NCBI GenBank assembly: GCA_001695595.3
Contig: MBPM02000108.1
Location: forward strand, 62,001-126,000
Reading direction: 5' to 3'
Source: Plasmopara viticola
Taxonomy: Eukaryota > Oomycota > Peronosporomycetes > Peronosporales > Peronosporaceae
DNA: 64,000 nt
Each line of letters starts with the position of its first letter. The first letter of the stretch is position 1. The notes beneath the pieces are model-generated. The model ran no database searches. It was not told the DNA's origin and was given only the letters and a program-made list of their open reading frames with translations. Made by a program: the position numbers and the translations under genes. This document shows, in pieces, positions 22,815 to 36,000 of this stretch.

Positions 22815-25800
22815 GCTCCCAATGAAGTCGTGTGGCTTATTGCACTCTCCCCGTCAAGCCCTTAAACCATACAAGTTGAACGTCCCCTTCGAAAATCTCA
22901 ATTTAATGGACATTACCGTTGTGACTTGTGTCGCTTCCCGGAAGCCATTGTCTGGTCCTCAGATCTGCGTCTAGAATGATAGTTTAATCTTAATTCTAAA
23001 AGGGAGTTTTAATCATTCAACTCAGAGGCTCTGAGTTTCTCGAGGTTCAGTGACTTTGACGCCTCTGACAGTGCTCCCATTAAATCGCACCTGTCATGAC
23101 ACACCACACAGATCCGAAACTTGATCATTCCTGTGGTTAAGGCTTCTTTGTCAATTACGGGGTTGTTTGTGACCCAGGGGTCGATTATGTATCGAACCCC
23201 CGTTTTTTTCTGTTGCAGATATATTACTCGCTTAATTTTTTTATGAAACTGTGTCACCTCATTATACTTAGCAGACCCCTATTATTGCTTGCGTGATTTC
23301 GCTACTCGCATTCAGTGGTACTAAATTACCAATGTGTCACCTACTGTGTTTTGTGGATCTATGTTACCCGCTTGCGGCTTTAGTCTGCTGTTGGTGGTGC
23401 TTACTTCACTGCTAGTAACTCTTTTTCATGAAAGCTATTACTTTTTGGCAGCCTTTAGCTGACAAGAGTGACTTGATTATGATCGCTCTCATCAACTTGC
23501 AGTAGCACACTGTCGTGGTCGGAAAGGCCGCAAATGATGTTGAACGACTTTGCCTCCATTTGTAAGGCCGGAATAGGGGCTTGGTGAAGGTTTCATTTGG
23601 TGATGCGAAGAAAAAATATCGGGTGCTAGCTCTTGTAGAAATGACTAATGCTCTTTTCAATAGATCAACGAAGACTTCGCCAGACCCGCATAATCAACGC
23701 TGTATTTGTGCAAAAGACTGGCTTGGTAAAAAAATTCTTTTTTTGTTTAGAAGCGTGGCGTAGACCAAGCCAAAATTGCTTTTCTTTTTTGGAGTCTGTT
23801 CGAACCCCTTAGCTGCTGACAAAAGTATTCGAGGACTTAAGCTTGAAAATGCAATTGTTGATGTTAGTGTTAAATTTGTTGGCTCATTTGTCGTTAAAGT
23901 CTTACCTTAGGCAGCCTCGATGGGCCACCATATTCGACAAATCTCCATCAGAATAGCTGCGGATGAGTCAATTGTCATAGTATATTAAAGCAAAAGCTCT
24001 TAGTGGGAAAAAAAGTTGTGCAATAAGATGGTTCAATGTCAGTTAGGCATCTAATAGCAATCTTCTATAAGCAATAAAATCAGCTCCATTATTCAAATTT
24101 GGCAAAGAACATCAGACAAAACTAGCGCCCTTTACATTGTACATCCGGATGTGTTGCTTAACAACTTGTCCTTCTATGAAACTAATTATCAGTATGCCGT
24201 GGTAAAGAAAAGCTCAATTTTAGTAGATATTCAATGCCACTTCCCGTTTTATAATCAAACACAAAAAGTCAGCAACGGGGGCAAGAAGTTCGACTTCCCT
24301 ATTAGGCCATTGATCATTTGGCACGGAAAGAACAGTGCCTGCTTTGAATTCAAGGAAGAGGGCCTAAGCAAGTCATTTTCACCCCTATTGTACGTCCGGC
24401 TCCCTCAAAGGAAGGCTGGAGAAGTATCTGCCCGAATTACATCGAGAAAATACTGAAGGTAGTAATGTCGCCACGTAGCCTAGGTTTAACACCTTACTTA
24501 GCAAGTAGTCAAGTTACATTGGCAGCACTGCAACCAAAGCTAGCGCTTCAAATATGGGTAGCATAGCTTCACAGATGAGTAACATACTGTTGAGGATCGT
24601 TTTCTGTCTGATTGTTGTTTCTCAATAGTCGATAAACACCAAGCATCGACGAGGATAGCGATAATCCCCCCGTTTGTCCCATCAAACGGTGAAATGGTTG
24701 TCATTCTCCGCAAAATATCACTATCGCGCTTAATACAAGCCCGAAAAACTCAATGTGCTTGCCTACCGATTTCGCGCAGGAAAGACAAATAAATGGCCCA
24801 TAGCAGCAGGGTTGGAAGGTTTATTGACGAGCGGATGTCTCTGGTATGCGAAATGAATGCTTAGTGCAGTTTTTCATCATAGGCAAAGATGTCAAATTTG
24901 AGTGGCGAGCCTCTCGACAGAGATTGCAGCTGCATTGCTACGAGTGAGAAGATAGTCTGGAGAGGATGCAGCAGATTCAGCCGGAGCACTCGTTTTGGTA
25001 GGCAAAGACTGCAGCCCTTCTAACATTCCACTGGTGAAAGTAACGATCGGAATGACCAGCGCAGCAGGCGTTGAGCTTTTCAACAAGTTTTTTTTACGTA
25101 AGTCGCCGTCTCTTGACAGGCCCACTCGCTCTATGGATACAAGATACGACGACGAGAAAGAAGATTTCCAGATGAGTACTACTAACCGATGCAGATCATG
25201 GCGCCTAGCAAAAAGATTAATTAGATGCACTTTTGGAGGCTCATGATGCTTCAATAAGTGATCCTTCGGTCAAGGGAAATCTTTCTTTAGGTTTTACTAA
25301 CATTTTGATGGTCCCACATGCGACCGAGTATATGAGGACTAGTGAGACCTGCCAGATTATCAAACCCGCGGCTCACAAGTTGGCACTTTTACAGAGCTTG
25401 ACACTACTCATTGACTGTTTATTGTTTGTCTTTGGCTTGTCAAGCGTTAATGGGGAACGGGCATGATAACATTTACGTAATGTGACGCTTAGGCAAGATG
25501 GTGCTTTTAGATCCATCCGTACTGCGTAGTATGTGCACCGGGGCGCCTAACTTGTGAGCCTACAATTTACCAATGGTTGAATCTGTACTTAACAATGCGA
25601 TTTTCACATTTAACAGCTTTGAAACCTCATGCGTCCGGACTAAGTCTCCTTAATGTTTCACTACCCCTTTTGATGCACAAATGCTAAGTAGAGAAAGGCT
25701 CGAAATACCTATTGCTTTCGGGGCTTTGTTTACAGGTCACGGAAACAGTAATATGATATCTCTTAAAGTCATTTCAGCAAAATCAGAAGAACAACGTATG

Positions 25801-26245
25801 GATTTTGATCCTGCCAAAAGGGCCGAAAGTTTTGAAAAGAAACGTGGAAGAAAAAATACAAATGTCATCGTTAAGAAGGACAAAGTGTTGCGGGTGAAAT
25901 GCCACCCGATAGAAATAATTTGGCTTCCGTGAACAACGCAAAATATCTTTTTAGCGGTCCTGGAATGGCATGAGTCATCTTACTTCCTTAATTATCCCAA
26001 GTACACGTCGACGCTCCTAACATATAGTATGGGACATCGAGGAAGTTGTTGCAATCCTGTGGACTTCAATATTCATATGAGACTTGAGATGGCCTCAGCA
26101 CCTCTTTGAGACGTTATCCCCTTACTCGGCTTTGCCGTATACAGGCGGTCTCACAGCGACTAACAGGGCACATAAGCATCGCCAAATTGGACAAAGGGCT
26201 AAAAGCTGAGTATATAAAAGAGAGTTAGCTTCGATCGGCTGGACC

Positions 26246-26611
26246 TCAATACAGAACGATGCAATCTTCAGATGCACTCGATCTGAGATGCGCGGCACTG
26301 CAAAACACGTGGACTACACGGTCGATGGATTCCTTCTTCTTTCTGGAGGAATCGAGAACATTATTTCGCTCCGAAGAGACCACGACTACATGTGCGTGCA
26401 CATGGTCGCGTAGAAGCTGCTCTTCATCAAGTATGGCGCTAAGAAAAGCCCTTACGTGAACTTTGATGCGGTGTGAAGGCCCATGCATAGCCGCAGTGGT
26501 TGCGCGACGAAAATATGGTTTTGGACCAAAATCATTCCGCGTATGCCGTGCGATTGGTCGCCTACGGAGAGCTCTTGCGATGTAGGAAGCAGATGAAAAT
26601 ACTGACTTCAT
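26246..26611 (-). CDS. Hypothetical small protein, 121 codons
   Basis: The open frame starts at ATG and has 121 codons. The first 40 residues are basic (RALRRRPIARH) with almost no acidic residue, and the middle is hydrophilic (LDEEQLLRDH). A TATATATA string lies about 20 bp before the ATG, which is close for a promoter. I do not recognise a family. Since the opposite strand is also open in part, it may be chance. Confidence 0.2.
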   Translation of the reverse strand: MKSVFSSASYIARALRRRPIARHTRNDFGPKPYFRRATTAAMHGPSHRIKVHVRAFLSAILDEEQLLRDHVHAHVVVVSSERNNVLDSSRKKKESIDRVVHVFCSAAHLRSSASEDCIVLY

Positions 26612-27547
26612 CCTGTTCGGCCTGGCGCTCTATATATAAGAAGCTTTGTCAGTGAGGGTATCTTAGGTTGGGGCTTGGCTACGCGCAAGCCGGCATTTCC
26701 GTGCGGAATATTTTCATTATGGGTGTAACTTGTTGCATGGCCGTTGAGTCTGACAACGATTCTACCACATTTGGAAATTACTACTGCGCGATGAAGCCGC
26801 ACTTATAACGTTATTATTAATTCTGGCTTTTTTGTAGCCTCAAAAGCCAGGCGTGTTTTCTACGGCGCTCCCCATTATTTTAAGTGTTCGAAGATTGTTG
26901 TGTTTGCAAATTATCAGGTGAGGGAGAACGATAAGAGTGTGTTTCCTGCCTTAGTACAGTAAAAGGCTCAGAGCGTTGTTTTCTCGACTCATTGTCATCT
27001 TTCATGTCAGCTCAATAATACGCTTAGTCGCGGCTCGATTGCGTCCGTGCGTGTCTCCAAGAGATTCGCTTGATAACAAATTTTTACACTGAAACAAATT
27101 TTCACTAAAACACACAGGAGTAGATTTATCGTAGGCACGTAAGCCTGCTTTTGTCCAGAGAAACCTTTGGATACCTGAGCAACATTTATTGTAGCAAATC
27201 GCAAAGAAGACTTCCGTATAACACCCTTCCCCTATGGAAGGTACGAACTTTGCCTCAAAAAGCTGGCTGGATCACTATTTGGAGAAGAATTATACATCCA
27301 GCCGAATATATCACACGCATGCCTGGCTTGTTTTAATCTGTAAAATAATCTTACTAATACGGGCTTTTATCACAGGTAGAATAACGCAGGTTTTAATACA
27401 GGTAGGCTAACTTTTCTTAATCGTCTATAGATTATGTTTTAATCAGCTCATAAGAATGATAGATTTAAGAAGTCAGCATAATGACAAATTTTTATTTAAT
27501 TGAATGAGGTCATTTCATTATAAATCTTGCAATCATTGTCAGATCAA

Positions 27548-28756
27548 TCAAGTGCATGCATTAGCAGGTAGAATGCCACGCCATTTCATGTCGTTCACAA
27601 GCTTGTAACTGTTGATAGCGGTGTTAGGACAACCACCACAGTGGTGCAAAGCAACTACGGCGTTATCCGACCAAGACAGAACGGGAGAGCCCGAAGAGCC
27701 CCCCTGCGTATCTAAGTAATACGCAACTTGGTTTGGAGCGCAACCTCCCATCGTTAAAGATGTTACTGTTCCAAAGCCATTGTCTGACTTCATGGCAATA
27801 CGCTTGCCCCAGCCAGCAGGGTGCTGGGGCACGTATACACGTTCGTTCATTACGGCTCCACTGGAACGAAGTCGCAGATAACCGTATTGACCAGATAGAT
27901 TGATAGGAAGCTTGACAAGAGCGTAGTCGAGGGTAGCATCAGCATAGATAAGAGTGGCGTACGAAGCTCGAATACTACCAAAACACGCACGAGCACCCTC
28001 ACAGTTAATTGAGCAGCTCGAGCCCTGAGCCATAAATTCAAATTCAGTGTTGCTGGCGTGGCTTTGAGTAGAAATGCAGTGATTATTAGTGATGAGGTGA
28101 CCCTCACTACCAATCAGCCAGCCCGTACAGAAGAAGGACCCTGTTGACTTTTTGATCAACAGACGTACCACGGCGTTAGAGGCTCTAAAAGCATTTGTAT
28201 AACCAGAATAACAGCTAGCTTCACGGCTATTGTCTGCGCCACAGACCTCTTCCTTTGATCCATTCAATGTAGAACCCTCGCCCAGATACTGATAGCTATC
28301 AACAGCAAACCCGACACATTTCGACGAATTCGTCTTTTGAGCTGAGCTTGATGCATTTGTAAAGAGCTCTACAATCACTGACTTTGTCGAAAGGGCATCA
28401 GCAAAAAAAACACCGTTTGATTCATTACCACGGTATCGCAACACGCGATTGTCAACAGCGGATGGGTCAGCTGCACGAATTTGAACAAAATCGTTGTCGG
28501 GAAGATTGAACTTAATAAAGTGCACTGCAATGAAGTCCGCCAACGAATTCGTAATCAAATACGCAAAACGTGGTTGCAACTTGCTCGTGTCGGCCGCAGT
28601 TGGATACTTCGTTCTGCTATTGCAACCCACTCCAAAATCCTCCTTTTCAATACCACCAATTACATCGCTGCTCACATTGTAATGTTGCGCGGCTATCAAG
28701 GATGTTATCGCCCCCGTCAACGACACAGTTGCCACAACCACATGAAGCAGACGCAT
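27548..28756 (-). CDS. Secreted trypsin-like serine protease, lysyl-endopeptidase type
   Basis: The single-exon gene encodes 402 residues. The first 22 or so form a signal peptide (MRLLHVVVATVSLTGAITS). An N-terminal extension of about 170 residues with several Asn-X-Ser/Thr sites precedes the peptidase fold. Catalytic residues are visible: His226 in LITNNHC, Asp277 in TLDYALVKL and Ser355 in GGSSGSP. The spacing and the CTGWLIGSEG and QHPAGWGKRIA stretches resemble bacterial-type lysyl/glutamyl endopeptidases. Several Cys pairs suggest disulphides, as expected outside the cell. It probably acts in the apoplast and could process host or own proteins, which is inference. Its neighbour on the same strand is histone H1, 542 bp upstream, with no sign of functional linkage. 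Confidence 0.9.
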   Translation of the reverse strand: MRLLHVVVATVSLTGAITSLIAAQHYNVSSDVIGGIEKEDFGVGCNSRTKYPTAADTSKLQPRFAYLITNSLADFIAVHFIKFNLPDNDFVQIRAADPSAVDNRVLRYRGNESNGVFFADALSTKSVIVELFTNASSSAQKTNSSKCVGFAVDSYQYLGEGSTLNGSKEEVCGADNSREASCYSGYTNAFRASNAVVRLLIKKSTGSFFCTGWLIGSEGHLITNNHCISTQSHASNTEFEFMAQGSSCSINCEGARACFGSIRASYATLIYADATLDYALVKLPINLSGQYGYLRLRSSGAVMNERVYVPQHPAGWGKRIAMKSDNGFGTVTSLTMGGCAPNQVAYYLDTQGGSSGSPVLSWSDNAVVALHHCGGCPNTAINSYKLVNDMKWRGILPANACT

Positions 28757-29298
28757 CGCTGTAAAACTTTTTCTCTCAAACCTGATGTGACTTATGCGCC
28801 CGACGATGAAAGTTGAATAATGTACGCTAGCATTCCGTGTCTTGAAAGGAACATGTTGAATCCTACGATGATGCTAAAAAAGCTTGCTGGCGCTGCTGGT
28901 AACTGCTACGGGGAAGCGTACGAGACATTTGGTCTACCGGCACTTTTTTTCGCTACTCAAAGGTAGACTCTAAGATAATTTCGCGGTGCATTGGTACATA
29001 CTCTAATTACCGATGTGCGATCAAGCGGAATCTTGGATCCATTCTAAAAAAAACTAATATGGTGGCCTTTTATTTTTTCTACATCTGCATATAGCTGCCA
29101 CGTTCTACAACGGGGTGCCAGTTCGTAAGAATAGATCGATGATCGCATAAAACACTTCAAATTCTGTAGCCATTGCTAAAATTAGGGATGATTTCTTAAG
29201 AAACAAAGGGTGGTGTTTATAAACACCGAGTAACTGTAGAACGGGCGATCGTCGAATCAAGATGTATCAATGATCGCACAAAGAAACTTAAATGTATT
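28757..29298. other. Intergenic region between H1 and protease genes
   Basis: The region holds the protease promoter side and the H1 3' side. No gene is seen. There is a short inverted repeat near 29208-29228 (GGTGTTTATAAACACC). Confidence 0.4.
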
Positions 29299-30048
29299 TT
29301 ACTTCTTGACCGTCTTCTTCACCATTTTCTTAGTAGATTTGGCAGTAACTTTCTTAGGTGCTGACTTTTTGGTTACAGCCTTCTTCGGTGTCACTTTTTT
29401 GGTGGTCGTTTTCTTTGCAGGCGTCATCTTCACAAAGATCCTCTTGGCCGGGGCTTCCTTTCCAGCAACCTTTTTTCCGACACCTTTTTTTCCTGCAACC
29501 TTTTTAGCCGTATTCTTCTTGGCAGTAGGCGACTTTTTGGCTACCTTGGCAAGCTTCTTAACCGTCTTGGCCGAGCTGTCCGACACCTTCATGCTCTTTT
29601 TGCTGGAAGCTATAGGTTTGCGCAGCTCTGGTGACAGTTTGTACGAGCCTTTAATCTGAATCAGCTTGCCAGACTCGACAGCTGTTCGAAGCGCCTTGTT
29701 TAAGTGGTAGCTAGCATAGTTGTCTTTTTTTGCCTCAACAACCTTTGCGATAGCCTGGCGCGATGAACCGTTGCGCTCTTTAAGCTCCTTAATGGCGGTC
29801 ATAATGAGATCAAAATATGAAGGACCATTGTCACCCGTATTCTTGGCGGCGGAGGCCTTCTTGGCCTTCAGTTTCTTAACCTTTGGTGCCTTCTTAGCGA
29901 GTGGCTCGTTCTTCTTCGGAGCGGGGGCAGTCTTAGCCTTGCGAGTCGTCGGGGAGCGCGTAGCAGGTATCGTCGCGGCCTCTTTAGTAGGGGTGGTGGC
30001 AGAAGCGGGTGTGGGCTCAACAGCCTTGATGTCGTCGGGAGAAGCCAT
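29299..30048 (-). CDS. Histone H1 (linker histone)
   Basis: The 249-residue protein has the classic three-part layout. The N-terminal tail is rich in Pro, Ala, Thr and Lys. The globular H15 winged-helix domain lies at about residues 75-145 (GPSYFDLIMTAIKELKERNG ... GKLIQIKGSYKLSP). The C-terminal tail, at about 148-249, is highly basic, with repeated KKxxxKK and PAKK/PKK blocks that bind linker DNA. The ATG at 30048 is in a strong context (AGAATGGCT) and gives the usual histone start MASP. The frame extends only three codons further, to a TTG. The protein would bind nucleosome linker DNA and compact chromatin in the nucleus. It is intact and intronless, as is common for oomycete histones. Confidence 0.95.
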   Translation of the reverse strand: MASPDDIKAVEPTPASATTPTKEAATIPATRSPTTRKAKTAPAPKKNEPLAKKAPKVKKLKAKKASAAKNTGDNGPSYFDLIMTAIKELKERNGSSRQAIAKVVEAKKDNYASYHLNKALRTAVESGKLIQIKGSYKLSPELRKPIASSKKSMKVSDSSAKTVKKLAKVAKKSPTAKKNTAKKVAGKKGVGKKVAGKEAPAKRIFVKMTPAKKTTTKKVTPKKAVTKKSAPKKVTAKSTKKMVKKTVKK

Positions 30049-33000
30049 TCTAGTCAATAAGAAACAGCGGAAAGAGGGGGTCGGAGCCGTCGGCGTCTAG
30101 TTCTTTTCTGCCACTCACACGAGAATGTAGAAATTTTCCTGTTGCAATTTCCCCAAAGAGCTAAGTAAACCAATTAAAAAATATTACGGTAAGATTCCGC
30201 CAATAATAGATACGAAAGCGAACCGCAAGATGAACAAAAACGAGAATTAGAATTTAGCATATTTAGTATGCCAAATTCTGACCGCACTTTCTACTAGCCA
30301 ACCCAGTGTCAAGAGTGGCCATGAAAGTGGCCATTGCAATAATGAGTCGCACCATGCGTCATATCCGTAGATAGATGAGGTTGTATAATACACGGCTAAC
30401 AGTTTCTTGTAATGCACTCTTCACCTTGTTGTGTGCTGGTCATAAGTCACAATATAATATGCAAACTCTTACATATAGAACCCAATCTAACTTATCGCAA
30501 TGGCTACACGTGATTGTAATTGACTATTGTCTTTCGTCCAGGTACAGCCATCCGCCAATTGCAGAATATTAGCGTGGCACTGATAGAAACGTAATAGACC
30601 TAGCGTTTTATGACTAAAGCGAAAACACAATGCGATATTGCTTAATTTTAGCTAACGCACCAGCGAAGCTTCGTGCCAAAGTCGCAAATTTGCTGAAAGA
30701 TCCCTACCACCATATACTACAGTAGCTGTAAAGCACCAGCATGAAGGTAGGCTAGTCTTTTGCAAATGATCCATTAGCTTTTGATTTAAAAACGATCCGA
30801 CTTTGGCTCACACACAATCTTTGACAAATTTTAAAGAATGGTGGCCAAACAACGGTGCAGCAAACCGACATATAAAGCAAGGCTTTTGTTCAATAAAGTG
30901 GATTTCCATCAAAAGGAATTTTAAAACAAGAATGGTACCTCTGTGCCTAGGGCTGCGTCTACAACAGAGACTGTACCTGTGCCATGGGTGGCGAGCCAGA
31001 AGCAAATTATTAGTCAAAGAGCCGCTCGATCGAAGAAGGCACGGAAGACAAGATCTTTTTGGACGGCCGATGCAGGTGATTGGTGGTGTGTATACCACCA
31101 ATCAATACGCTTATCTGATTAGCGCGCCGCGAGGCTCGTTGAAACAATTCGCATGTAAAAGCTTGATCCATTGTTGCGGCGCAACCTTATTTTGGCTATG
31201 CGTGTAATTCAAGCACAGCGTAAAAGCCGCTTTATAAATTTGCGATAACCATTTACTATGTGACGACAAGTAGCGTGTGTGTACTGTCCTCCTTCGTTTA
31301 TTAGTCTGGATCCACCTCCATGTAGATATTTCGGCAAGATTTTGCGTTGGAAGTTCTCGTGATGCCGTCACAAGCGCTAGCCTCGGCATTGTATGATGCT
31401 TGAAGTCGAGGGTGGCTTGCACCCGATCCAAAATTACCCTTGGGTACTCAGATCTGTTCAAATTGTAGAATCTGCTTGAAAATTGGGTTGATTTTCGGGG
31501 TGCTACAGTCCGATTCCAGCCACATTGAGCTAAAACCTTTACGTTCGTGGCATTTTGCAGACTTAGTGGGTCCGAGAAAGCTTACATTCAATACGCATCA
31601 GCTTCGGTATAATGCTAAGTCAGGCGCTGGAAACGTAAGCTTAAAACGCAGGTATGTGGGCCGTATACCCACGATAAACACCGCGACTTACACACGAAAA
31701 GCCCATATCTCTCAATTCCGGATTGCAATGGGCTTCGAGAAGTCCTGACGGAGCCCTTCAAAAAGCAATCACGAATTCAAGGATGCAAAGACGCCACATA
31801 CCGAGAAACGGTTGGCGCCCATATAAAAGCCTTTTGCTTCATTTCAAAAACTATGCGGTTGATCCGAGACCCTATCCATAATGGAAGGTATATTTATGCT
31901 GTTAAGTAACACCACCTCGAATATATTATAGGCTCTTAGGTTAGCCCAGAACTTGGCAGCTTCGGAATCTTCGAATTTTAAGTAGTCTGACATATCTGAC
32001 AGAGCAGTGCACTTGCTGCAACACAGCAATTAGTTAAACTGTCAAGTAACTTATGAGCAAGATCTCTTCGTTAACCACGGGATTGTTCGTAACGTCCAAG
32101 GATTATCTCTCTTTAGTCGGAGCCTTGCTGTCCGCTACACCGTCGACTGATAGCGTGTATCACACTATTTCTGAACAAGTCAATTTTGAGGTTTACACCT
32201 GTACTAAAGCATTAGCCACTAAATCTGGATACGCACATATAAGACTGGCAGAAATAATGCATATGACACTAAATTTAGAAGCTCAAAGCATGAGTATCAT
32301 TCGTATTTTGCTACCGAAACGCCAAAGGCATTCCTCCGATGGCTTATACAGCACCAATCACTGCTTATCAGCTTTAATTTTGTCTCTTGGCTGACCTGAA
32401 ACAGGAACAGATTCACCGTCAAAGTATTTTATACTTTTGCTATCTTTGAAAGCTGTGGTGTCAACTGTTTTTTTATGCCGTTGGTCATTGACGTCGTGCG
32501 AAAGTTCATATGGGGTCATTGCTCACGTGCATACGTAAGGCCACTGGATACTACGCAGTTTATTGACTTGACGCACGGCTTTCGCGGCCAACTCTAAAAC
32601 GAAGCGCTTTTCGCGTTCAGAGGCTTCCCAACCACACAACATCAATGCAAACACCATTCGACCATTCCCGAGCTTTGATCATTCGAGCTTTTCTGCTTTC
32701 CGCTATGCAGTCCATTCATTTTTTTATCTTGCTGATGATAAAAGAATGTGCCAGTTGGACCAACTCAGTGTTGCATGGCGGAAGAAGAGCAATTTTGTCT
32801 CTGTTCGCTCCAAGATCGAAACAAGGTCATCCGAAGGATTGTACCCGCCGCAGGATTCACAGGTATATGCGCGGGGTTATCCAACCCCATCGAGAAACCC
32901 TAAACTCAGTATTAATTACAGATACATAGATGTACATACCTTCTTATCGCTCGGTACCAAGCCCCAATGACATCGTCAAGAACTCCTCTCACGGGATAGC

Positions 33001-36000
33001 TGCGGATTGTGAAATTTCATCATTGGTGGACAGGTTTGAGAAGATACACCACCCAACCATCATAGCCATTGCCTCGCTACCACATCCCTCATCTGCATAC
33101 TTGACGTTTATGTCACCACAAAATCCGAGAGTTCGACCATTGTCAACGCTGTTGATATATTGCGTGTTAATATGTTCTCCACCAGGTTTTCTTCCAAATC
33201 ACCGGGTTAAATTCCGCGCTTAAGCTCAATCATATGATAAGCAACTAACTTCCAATGTGTCCCATTCGTTCAGGATCGTTAAAAAGCTTCTCAGACTGCA
33301 ACCGCTGAACGATGTTGTTTGATTCCTAGCCTTAAGACTTCAGTCACACAGTACTCGGCTTACCATAAACAATTAAGCTCACCGTATCTTGGTGTTCTCG
33401 ATGATGCTTTTTTAATCCCTTAAATTGACATACGTAGCATTGAGTATTCTCATCTTCGTCGTGATGATATCGCTAGCGCAATGGTTATAACAACAAGGGA
33501 GTTACTTGAGAATAGCAGCTTCCAGACGACAAAACTCTTCCGACAGCAGATAATATCTGTGCTCAACCCACTCAGAATGTCGCCTGCGGCGATCAAAACC
33601 AGCTTTTACATTCATCAATTTGCGGAGTGATCGATGCAGAATAGAGATAAAGTTGACTTGGCTTTTCAATTCCGAGACATACCCACGATAACTTTACCAG
33701 CGAAAACTTTTCTCTGCATTTTCGAGATTGTCATTAATTATCCATGCTGTCGTAAACAGTTGAGACTTGCTGCACCAAAAGTTTCCATTTCTGCGGAACG
33801 AAATCATCTTCGTTAACTTGAGCTCCAAGCCACCTTTGTCATCCTCGCGATCGAAAAGTACGTCGATAACTTCAGGCTGAAGCTGCCGCTACCTTTTTAA
33901 TGCAGTAACGATAGGCGATGACAAAAGCGTTTGATTGAAAATGATAGAACTGAACAAACTCTGCGTACTTTCAAATTCCTGACTACCAACAAAAGCTGAT
34001 TTGTGCGAAACAACGACGCGTAGTTTAGTGTTTATGATACTAATTTTGGAACTACACTATATATGCAAACACACAGACGACGTAGTTGGAATACTATGCT
34101 CCTCACCTGTGGAGCTGAGCAAGACGCTATGTCTTGCAAACCTATATTACCAGCTTCCGAAGCTTTGAACCCCGCGATTGGTGGCGCTATGTCACTCACA
34201 TGTAAGACCATGATTCCTACATCTTTATGTTTTGTTTTGGGGGCCACAGCTTGCTCACTCACTAACCTTTTGATGTTATTCATGCTTTTGACTTTTCTTG
34301 CTTTTTTTTCGAGCAAATGCTTTTTTTACGAAGAAGCCGTACGCCGAAAGATGCGAACATCCAACGCATTGAAGCCCTTTTTACCAGATTTAGGCGGCGA
34401 TCACCTACCTAATAATCAACCGAGAGCTCGTGTATTTCTTGCCAAGGCTTGCTAAAAGCCACGTCATCCTTGTCCATGTCAAGGGCAAGAAATTAATCCG
34501 TGATATCAAAATTGTCGAATTGCAGAATTGAAACTACTTTTTTCGAAAGAGGTCTCTTTCATCACCGCTTTTTGCACTGAAGAGACCAGTGTTTGGAGAA
34601 CGAATCTCAAGTAATAGATACCGCCAATTTGCTTCATAAAGTATATCATGAAGTTTACGCCTTCCTTGGGTTCGGGCGAGAAAGCGTGAGTGCTGGCAGA
34701 ATGTAAACTGCTAGAGATGAACCTTGATCTCAATTTTTATTATACGATTGGAGGGCACGACCCCACTTTGCATACTACCTTGACATCCGCACCTAGTGCA
34801 TCGTCAAGTTCTGACACAAACAGCACGAGCTGAGGTCCTCGTACCAAAAGCTACGAGGTATTTTAGTGTAAGTACGCGATCTTGTCGGGTGACATTCTCG
34901 TAGAGCTTACTTATGCCGCGCGCGTTACTTTCTGTTCGGAATGAATACGTCTCAGGCCTCATTATCGACAGTGACCCATCAATTCCTTCAAAACAAGTTA
35001 AAATGGTTGAGTGCTTATCTCGGCGGAGGCTAAGCTAAGCTCGTGATCCTGTTGCCGGCAACATTGAATCAAAATTCTATAGCAATCTGTTGACGGAACT
35101 GATTGCGCCACGTCCATCCAAGTCATATACGCGCAAGCGCGTGTGCCAAGCACCGCGCTCATGAAATTCTGTTGACGAGGTCGCGATTTAATAGCTGCAG
35201 TCGTGTGCGCTATATTTCACATACAAAGGCGTTAAGGGAGATTGAATCTGCGTGATTTGTGCAGAGATCCGTAATGCGTTGATCTGTTATTGTGCTGCTG
35301 CCATTGCTTATCTGGCAGCAAACAAGTTTCGATTCTCGGCAAAAGGTACACTTTCGTGCATTGACCACGCCCTTAGCTGATTTTGCACACATTATTGGAG
35401 TAGGTCAGCCCAGTATCCTGCATTCAATTTCGCCGCGCATTCATCAAAGCACTCGGATCGGGTCACCGCAGACAATCAATCTCGTCTTGTTGATATTATT
35501 GCGCAGATCATCCTCAAACCAGATTATTATACTATGCTACATTAAAAGCAAATACTCGTACTTCTCCTTTACATCTTCACCTTATGTAATTTTCATATGT
35601 TTGCCTTTTATGACCCACCGCCGCGCTCAATTCGAGGTTTTCTGTTGAGTCCCATCACTGTCGGCTCTTCAAATTTTCAACAGCTGGAGCGGTCGCGACA
35701 GTCGGCTGTAAAACTTGCTTCGTAAGTGTCACGATGCAATCCACATTATACCGTGAAGTGTTACTTGCTACAAAATTCTTTATACTTTCGTTCTTGCCTG
35801 TGAAGAAATTCGATAAATGATCAGTTCAAACGTCAAGTTTATTAAACAGCATCGGAAAGTATACTTCCAAGATCCGCAAAAGAGCTAGAACCTCCTTGTC
35901 CATTCACACTGTTGCTCTTCCTCGTTTGGTTCCAGCGTACGAATGATAGATGTTTTTGCCTTAAACGCACCGCCGTGTTAATGCGTCAGTTTAGCTAGTT

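Larger units (their letters stand above)
17156..27547. other. Long gene-poor region
   Basis: No gene is recognised in over 10 kb. Open frames of 60-121 codons occur, such as 24151-24456 (+), 25681-25932 (+), 23009-23257 (-, GTG start) and 26246-26611 (-). The last begins with an ATG behind a TATATATA string about 20 bp away and has a basic N-terminus, but I recognise no family. A degraded coding look persists across 22.5-26 kb on both strands. An 80-bp tandem duplication lies at 17707-17865, and a dispersed 34-bp repeat at 22781-22814. Confidence 0.35.

Noticed and set aside
29270..30100. Plus-strand open frames opposite histone H1
   Set aside because: They are shadows of the Lys-rich antisense codons. 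Long Phe/Leu/Val-rich runs are typical of reading H1 backwards.
31077..31104. Hairpin as a transcription terminator
   Set aside because: The organism looks eukaryotic, no gene ends nearby, and there is no T run after the stem.
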